Source: Apostichopus japonicus (lineage: Eukaryota; Echinodermata; Holothuroidea; Aspidochirotida; Stichopodidae). From it: a stretch of DNA of 64,000 nucleotides. The DNA lies in assembly GCF_037975245.1 (NCBI RefSeq), contig NC_092567.1:22899376-22963375 (forward strand), in the 5' to 3' direction. Below are positions 57,411-64,000 of this stretch, in pieces. Below the pieces are notes generated by a model that was not told where the DNA came from, did no database searches, and worked only from the letters and a program-made list of their open reading frames with translations. Position numbers and translations under genes: made by a program. Positions within the stretch are counted from its first letter, which is position 1, and every line of letters begins with the position of its first letter.

Positions 57411-58004
57411 GACAGTTTACTAGAGGGCGTGATTTGTATAAACAAACTCATGACACGGCCACATGATATGGTGCTCCTAATACACGACATAAACCAGACA
57501 CAGGAGTGCCTAATAGTACGGTACTGTTGAGATACAAATTAATTAATTTAGCTATCAAATGAAGTGCAAAATGCTACAAAGGATATCATGAGATTTGTTC
57601 CTCATTAAATTCAGTGGGGCCTCCTTAACTTTGAATTCAATCATGCCACGAGTTAAGCGTCATGTTTGTGCAGGCGTCGAACATTCAGTAACAGGTGTTT
57701 ACATTTTCGTTATCATAAAAGAGGGCAGGATTTACATATACACATACTTATTAAATATAAAATCTATATAAATTACGCTTCATGTGCCGTCATAAAAAAT
57801 GTTTAATTTTTAAATGTAGAGCAAACCGTTCGTCGTGTTTTCAGCAAAATCGATTCGTCAGTTTTGCGTTACAAAACTTGCTACCCAGGCAATGGGGGAA
57901 ACGCCGTATCCATCATAGGCAATGACATTATATTTTAAGTATAAAATCATTAATTACATGCGGTACATTAAAATGTTCATTTCATGCACTGACTCCAGAT
58001 GGTT
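57411..58004. other. intergenic, 5' of GNPTAB
   Basis: Probably holds the GNPTAB promoter. There is no TATA box at a convincing place and nothing else I can name. Confidence 0.4.
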
Positions 58005-58108
58005 TTATTCAAGTAAAGTCATATTTGGTACCCGTTTGAAGAACTGTCCGATAACAAACTGGGCCATGGACTGAATGGCCCCTTTCTCCTTGATATAGGC
58101 ACCGACCG
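58005..58108 (-). CDS. possible last exon of an unidentified - strand gene upstream of GNPTAB
   Basis: After the acceptor cgactag, the frame reads VGAYIKEKGAIQSMAQFV, then IGQFFKRVPNMTLLE and TAA. An AATAAA overlaps the stop region. The protein-like composition, the acceptor and the hexamer together suggest a real terminal exon, but I do not recognise the family and found no preceding exon in 58.1-64 kb. It could be a gene fragment carried by a repeat. Confidence 0.35.
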
Positions 58109-58445
58109 CTAGTCGTATGACGTACGTAATTACAAATCAAGCAAGCGTAAAACACGTATGTCACTAATCGTAATATAAGGATGTTTACTTGTTTGTATTT
58201 ATTTAAGTTTTAATTAGTAAAATACGTTTGAAACTCTTTTTTAATAATGAAATGGAATCAAATTCCGTTAGAATAATGTTGGTTCATCTTTTATGTGGTC
58301 TCGGCAATTACTCCAGCTCGGCATTTCTCATCTAGGCGTATTCAGAAGTATATAAGAACAGCAACAACCATAGCACAGTAACAATTACTGTTTAGAGTCA
58401 TAGCGCCATCTATTTCAGAAGCACGATCGATTGTTGGTAAACACA

Positions 58446-58482
58446 ATGGAAGAACCTCTGCTTTGCTGTAAATACACTGTTG
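58446..58482 (+). CDS. possible short 5' coding exon, divergent from GNPTAB
   Basis: An ATG followed by 12 codons (MEEPLLCCKYTV) ends at a good donor, TTG/gtgagt. The acceptor cactttccag, ending at 58679, would add GLVNLVPPDLSHSAV and a stop, for 27 residues in all. There is no recognised family. It may be chance. Confidence 0.2.
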
Positions 58483-58682
58483 GTGAGTTACGACCTCATG
58501 ATCTGCCAGTCGAAGGTCAAATTTAGGGGGTTAGACCTTATGTTTACGGTAGTGGTATCTCTTTTGCTCATATGGTATACAGTTTACATTAATGACAATC
58601 ATATCAAGAATTGCACTAACAGTTTCGACAACACATATTTACTGCCCACAAAACTGATACACTGCCTTCCACTTTCCAGGGT

Positions 58683-59660
58683 TGGTTAACTTGGTTCCTC
58701 CTGATCTCTCACACTCCGCCGTATGAAAGTGAATAAAGAAGGAACAACAAAGAAGAAGAATTGGGAACTAATGAACACGATGACAAGTATGGAAAATGAC
58801 AGTTATCCAAGTGCATGCAGTAAAATATGAAATAGACATGATAAAAGCAAATATCTCTAAAAGTAAACAGAAAAACGAAATGTCACTAATAGTTCATATG
58901 CCATTTGTTTCGGCTATTTATATCAGAAAATATCCGCAACTCTGACAGTAGCTGACGAAATCACTGCAAATATATATTTGATGAATATATTTAACTTATA
59001 GTTTAGGAGTATTGTAGGTTAATTTGATATCTGATTAAATGATATTTCTACCTGACTTAAACATCATGGTTTTAACAGCATTCATGGAGCAGACTTGTAG
59101 TAAGTCTATTCTGTTACTCGTATTCAAGTATCGGGGGGGGGGGGGAAGGGGGTTCTTTAAGGGGAGCGTTCGGGCTTAATAAAAAAAGAACACTATACCA
59201 CTACGAGTTATTCCATGTAGAATATATCACATATTTAATGTTCCTTCACACACTAGATTGAAGACTTGAGTAAGTCTAAATATGACATCATTGAGCAATT
59301 ACATACCACTTACTTTTAAATATTTTCTTTCCTTATGACAATGTTTATTTTCTGCAATGGAGATGGAGTTTGCAAACACAGCATCTAAAATATTGAAGTT
59401 TATGGTCATGCATTATAAGTCTCAGTATCCGCTTTGTATATATTCAAATTGAAACTATTAAAAATAAGATAATTTGAAATGAAAAATTAGAATATTTCAG
59501 CTCCAAATGACACTATGAAGAATTGGTATAGCATCAAGAAAAGATGACTGCCCAAATTAATAAAAAACTACAGTATGAAATGGTTCCCGAATGGTAACGA
59601 GGGCGGCATTTAAGAACTCAGCATTTTAATATATCTTTAATAATCTTTTCACTCAGTACA
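58683..59660. other. intergenic, no supported feature
   Basis: AT-rich DNA with a G-run at 59132-59143. No gene, RNA or bounded element seen. Confidence 0.45.
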
Positions 59661-59859
59661 ATTTTAATATTCCTTTGATAATTTCATGCTACCTGTTGAA
59701 TATGTTTTTCTAACATTGACATACAGTGCAGACCCTACGATTTTGGTTATAGTAACCTTTCTCATAAATTGCGGTCTGCCGTTACTTGGCCAAACAACGA
59801 AGTCTTCGGCTTCGAGTACAGCGGTTCTGTATACTGCCCTTTTGGAGACGAATCTAACC

Positions 59860-60360
59860 GTAATATAGTAATTAAAGACTTTGCGATACGCGTTATAATC
59901 ATTGCCGACTTTGCAATCCGTGGTCCAATCACAATTTGACAAGGTCGATAGAAGTGACTGCATCGTTTTTTCTTTTTCGGAAAAACAAAAGTGAATGTAT
60001 GTATGTATCTCAGATCCTCCTGCAAGCAGGAACTCGTGAAGAAGCCATCGTTGGTTTATCAAAGCCGCAAGCTGACCGAAGTCAGTCTCTTACATTCATA
60101 TATTAACGTCCATGATTATGAATTTGTTGTGAAATTGTTAACAACTCTGTAACTGGACGACATATACATTAATCTTGAAGTGACTCGAACTCGGAACCTT
60201 CAATGATCGAAAGGCACCGGCGTTAACCACTGATAATAGTAATAGTAATTACCGATAATATCCGATAATTACCGACTTTGCGATCCGCGTTGTAGTCATT
60301 GCCGAGGTCGGTAGAAGTGACTGCATAGTTTTCCTTTTCGGAAAAACAAAACCAGTAAAG
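59860..60360. repeat. two related copies of an unnamed dispersed repeat
   Basis: 59878-59990 and 60265-60350 share ccgactttgcratccg, agaagtgactgcat and cttttcggaaaaacaaaa. They flank the SINE on the - strand. Frames open across them are not convincing genes. Confidence 0.55.
60020..60235 (-). mobile_element. tRNA-derived SINE
   Basis: On the - strand, gtggttaacgccggtgcc (box A area) and gttccgagttcgagtc (box B) are spaced as in a tRNA. The far end shares tgcaagcaggaactcg with 31527-31542. Exact ends unknown. Confidence 0.5.
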
Positions 60361-60500
60361 AAACACACCCAACAAAAGAAACGGCAAAGCAAGTACAAAT
60401 CCTTGAACTGGGTCGAAGATCATTATCATTTGGTACTCTGGAGTACACTATATCTGAAGAAGATCCTTATAAGTTATAGGATCGTAACGTCAGGCCAACT

Positions 60501-60713
60501 CAGGCGCGTAGCCAAGGGGGGGGGGGGGAGGGCGACCGGCACCCCTCCCTTGAGCATATTTTTTTTATGACACCGCTAGTAATTTGGGATCTGGGAGGCA
60601 TTTTCGGCCAAAATTTTCTTGCACGCTTCCCGCCAACCTGTGGTGGGGCTATGCTTAGATAGTTTGCCTACAGGCTTCGCCCCTCCCTTGGCAAATTCCT
60701 CGCTACGCGCCTG
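60501..60713. mobile_element. hAT-type MITE, CAGGCGCGTAGC family, copy B
   Basis: Perfect inverted ends caggcgcgtagc and gctacgcgcctg; 8-bp duplication ggccaact at 60493-60500 and 60714-60721. It belongs to the same family as 50495-50701, in opposite orientation, and is 213 bp long. Confidence 0.93.
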
Positions 60714-60721
60714 GGCCAACT

Positions 60722-62064
60722 TACTTTTACACATTCTCTTACACAGGTTTTTTTTGGTGGATAAGCAGTTTGCTAACAATTTTGTTTTATTTTGATTTAC
60801 ATTATACCACATAATATTTACGACATTACCCAAAATGTCATTCTATTTTCAAATATAATAACCGATACACTCTACACTGAGATCACGAAACCCATGCACA
60901 TAAAATCATTCAAAGTTACTTATAAAAGGCTCTGGCTTTCAGTCATAAATAATTTAAATGATGCACAGATGTTTAAGATTCCTTCACATTATTCAAACAA
61001 ACTTTGTTCAAATGTAAACAAATTTAATCGCACATCCATGTTCAACATGAGTGTGCAATATTCATGATCGAATATTGATTCATACATCATAAATTGGAAT
61101 TTAAAATGAGATGGGAAATAATTATCTTTTTTGGTAAGACATTCTGATCTGCAATATGTTTCTCGTGGTTGATCTCAGAGCGGCTTGCAAGATGCTAATA
61201 CAGGCTGTCCCTTGTACAATTAAGTACTACCGCAGACTAAACAGTGATAGAAAGGAATGCAAACTAAGTTATTTATCGATTTTAAAAGATAATCAATATA
61301 CATTTTCTGAAGCCGTTGAAGACCAATGCAAACATGGCGATTCAATGATTTAGCATGGCAATACCTATACACTGATGAAACCTTAAAACGTTAACAAAAT
61401 AATACTAATATGTTTAGACTTCAACCTATCATTAAATGTATAATGCGAGAAAGCGAAATAACCTAAGAAAGGTTTCCAATGTATGGCAAATGTTGACAGA
61501 CAGTAATTTGAGCAATGATCAGATTGCAACGCAGCGCTTTCTATTTCCATAGCAACGCTCTCCAAGTGTGTACTCATCTCCAAAATACACACGACAACGA
61601 GGGGAGGGGCTTAAACGTCATGCGAACCAGTCCATGAATAGAATTGACACTGCATGGATTATATATAGAATAGGCTATTGTTTGATCTGAATGGTGACGT
61701 AACAGACCGTTCTTATATGACTTGGGTCATTTGGAATTGTGCTAGAGAAATCACCGTGACGAAGTATTAGCTTGTAAGTTCCGTCAAGAGACATACATAG
61801 CACTTAACCAGGAATTTTGGTAACTGAAGGAAATCGTTCGTGAGACCGGCGTTTACCACAGAATTCGACGATCGTTGTATGATTAGCAGTATACAGAGTA
61901 TTACAGAGCGTTTTATAATTTACAAGGTAAGGTTGCTATCGCTACGTATACCCAGTAGGCATATTACTTGTAAGTTGTACTTGTTTTCGTTTGATGTATG
62001 TAAAGGTTGTAGTTTGCTATCAGTGGCTTCGATCTATACGTTTTTAAACTGCTAAGTTTCACAT
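60722..62064. other. intergenic, no supported feature
   Basis: Several short frames on both strands, none with family resemblance or fitting splice sites. A tgacgtaa CRE-like site lies at 61693-61700. Confidence 0.4.
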
Positions 62065-62310
62065 CGTATACATTCGAGTACTCGTAGTAAGTCCGGCCCG
62101 TTCTCTGACTCGTATTAATTGTCAGATCCTGTACTCGTCCCTCTTGGATTTGTACTCACGTTCGAAGCATTTTTAGAAATCTAGTAGATATGTTATTGGA
62201 AGTTTTCATTAGGTCTACTCGTACTCAAACCATATACTTGTACTCATTATAATCGGAATTGTATACTTGTACGAGGTACCCGTACTCATACTGCTGTACA
62301 TAGTATTTTA
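62065..62310. repeat. dispersed GTACTC-rich repeat, copy 2
   Basis: Repeated tactcgtactc, tgtactcgtc and cttgtactcat motifs. The core ggatttgtactcacg with agaaatctagtagat lines up with copy 1 at 27625-27800. Confidence 0.4.
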
Positions 62311-62659
62311 GGTCTGGTTATACACTTCAATAGCTATTGAGCCTGTGTATTTCAACCCGGCTTGTAAAATTGCACTTTAAAGAATAACAAAACAGAACGA
62401 ATAAAGAAAGGTTAGTCATTTGGCTATGACTTTAAGATATATACTTGTTGAATGGTATACTAACGATGCATAGTAAGGATTCGCGTGCTGCGTTCATCCA
62501 TGCATGTGTATCATAGTACAGTGTTAGCTGGCCTCTATATAGTTATGTATGATCTAGGTATAAAAACCAGCCTGTCGTTGTGGTAGAATAATACAGGCCT
62601 TATCACTCGAGTCACCCGAAAGTTGCGTATATCAGAACGTCCTCGTATACCTCAACAAC

Positions 62660-62850
62660 TCGCTTCTCGGCCTTTTGGCTAAGATCATGTGTAGTATCTG
62701 TTCCCTTTCGAGAAGAATGGTGATGCACACCCGACGATGATCACACAGTCACAGTCCCGATGCAAGGGGACTGGGGTTGAGAGCGGATCAGTCGTTCGGT
62801 AGTTTGGTTTTCGTGCCCAGGTTCATTCCTGGGCGACTTTTCCTTAAAAA
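62660..62850 (+). mobile_element. chimeric retroposon with a U2 snRNA 5' head
   Basis: Bases 62660-62703 match U2 snRNA nucleotides 2-45 with one mismatch (A30 to T), including stem-loop I and the branch-site-pairing GUAGUA. After that the sequence is unrelated to U2. A terminal hairpin gcccagg-ttcatt-cctgggc (62815-62834) is followed by a short ttaaaaa tail. Perfect 15-bp direct repeats gtatacctcaacaac flank it (62645-62659, 62851-62865), so it was inserted by target-primed retroposition. It is either a U2-headed SINE or a template-switch chimera. Confidence 0.85.
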
Positions 62851-62865
62851 GTATACCTCAACAAC

Positions 62866-64000
62866 AGAGACTGCAGGTGTAGACCAAACAGAGTTGTGAC
62901 ACCGTGCTGGAGAGGGCCGAAAGTTACTGAGAACTCATAAGTGGGTGGGGATGAGGGGGATTACAGTGGGGTTAGAGGGGTCTTTTGTCCCAGTACCAGG
63001 GGCGTTAAGAAGGCATTTCTGATAAACCTTACAAGAGTTTCAAAGACCTAGGGTTCCTAACAACGATACGGAAAGACTAAACTTGTGCAAGCGTAACGTA
63101 CTTCGTGAGAACATAGCACAAGAGAACAAGGAAGTGACTTCTTTCTCAACTTACCAAGAAAACAGAATAATCCGATCACGAAGGGATACTCCTATAGAAG
63201 CATACGCAGAACTATAATGCATAGTGTCGTAATGTTACGTCACTGAACATAGAGGAGTAAATAAAGCGATTCAGGCATAATTGTCCTGGGGATTGCAGGG
63301 TCGACAAGTACATTGAGCTCCCTGCGTGGGGGGGGGGGGTTCGGGTGACCCAGAACGCGCTGTTAGTGATCTTCAAGAACATATGTACATATCAGAGCGA
63401 GGGGGGGGGGGGGCGGTGGCGAATTACTCTGGAATTCCCAGCTGATCAATCAATATTAAAGGATTCCCTGAATGTCTATGAAAGACCAAAATCGTGAGCA
63501 ATAATCAAAGCTTAATCGTTTTGATGCCACTCCCAGAGACCGTAACTAGGTGACCTAGACGTTAAGCAGCCGTTACGTACAATTCTACATAGGCAAATAG
63601 TTTTTACTATTGGGGTGAATACAACAGTAATAAGCTAATTTTAATACGTATACATATACCAGTCAAGTATGCTTCACGACATTATTCTGATTCTGGGAGC
63701 AGAATACAATTTCATTTCTAAGAAGAGAAAAGAGCAAATACAATACATATTCTGCTGGAAGAGAACTTCATACACAATAGTAATGAGAAGTCTTTCTATA
63801 TGGACTAGCTGACCATTGTTAAAATCAAACTATAGATTCGATTAAAATGTTACGTCATCTTAAAGAAATGCCAAACCAGGTCCTTATAGGTTTAGTTTAG
63901 TAGAAAAAAAAGGATCAGGAGGGACACTTAAGTCCCCGGCATCAAGGACCCTACAAAGAGAGGGAAAAAACTGAGACAGAAACACTCAGACCCGATTACA
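62866..64000. other. intergenic, no supported feature
   Basis: Two long G-runs (63327-63339, 63402-63413). No gene or bounded element recognised up to the window end. Confidence 0.45.

Noticed and set aside
59664-60062. 132-codon - strand frame
   Set aside because: It runs through the dispersed repeat that recurs at 60265-60350. No conserved domain seen.
62660-62850. Functional U2 snRNA gene
   Set aside because: Only the first 44 bases match U2. The Sm-site region and 3' stem-loops of U2 are absent, and flanking target duplications show retroposition.

Overview
This looks like a piece of the nuclear genome of an animal, most likely a marine invertebrate and perhaps a deuterostome such as an echinoderm. 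It is AT-rich and intron-rich, with GT-AG introns of about 0.3-5 kb. It is crowded with minisatellites, short hAT-type DNA elements, SINE-like pieces and LINE 3' ends. The species cannot be fixed from the sequence.

Two protein genes were rebuilt exon by exon and face each other tail to tail. On the + strand at 7.9-18.4 kb is a ZNF143/ZNF76 (Staf) transcription factor gene: 13 coding exons and about 680 residues, with three N-terminal activation repeats, seven C2H2 fingers and a Ser/Thr/Gln-rich C-terminus. On the - strand at 57.3-29.5 kb is GNPTAB, the alpha/beta precursor of GlcNAc-1-phosphotransferase (the lysosomal mannose-6-phosphate tag enzyme). It has 26 coding exons and about 1615 residues: Stealth regions, two Notch-type LNR repeats, a very large exon with a Gln-rich repeat, a site-1-protease cleavage motif, an EF hand and a C-terminal membrane anchor. 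In both genes all exon phases join without a break. Their 3' ends are separated by about 8-11 kb with no gene I can support. An unidentified last exon of a further - strand gene may lie at 58.0-58.1 kb, and a possible short + strand 5' exon at 58.4 kb.

Layout: 1-2.1 kb repeats and a LINE tail; 3.1-4.35 kb three identical tRNA-Asp(GTC) genes with a hAT MITE between two of them; 5.3-7.4 kb a mariner-like MITE and a 1.6 kb hAT element; 7.9-21.4 kb ZNF143 and its presumed 3' UTR; 21.4-29.5 kb intergenic, with a palindromic minisatellite; 29.5-57.4 kb GNPTAB, its introns loaded with tandem arrays, a hAT MITE, SINEs and LINE tails; 57.4-64 kb intergenic, with a hAT MITE, a tRNA-type SINE and a chimeric retroposon whose head is the 5' end of U2 snRNA.

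The most unusual pattern is that several tandem arrays start exactly at exon edges and carry copies of the adjoining splice site. ZNF143 shows this after exons 8 and 9, and GNPTAB shows it on both sides of one exon and after another. Hence the transcripts run through up to a dozen copies of their own splice sites. The second is the U2-headed retroposon, which has perfect 15-bp target-site duplications.
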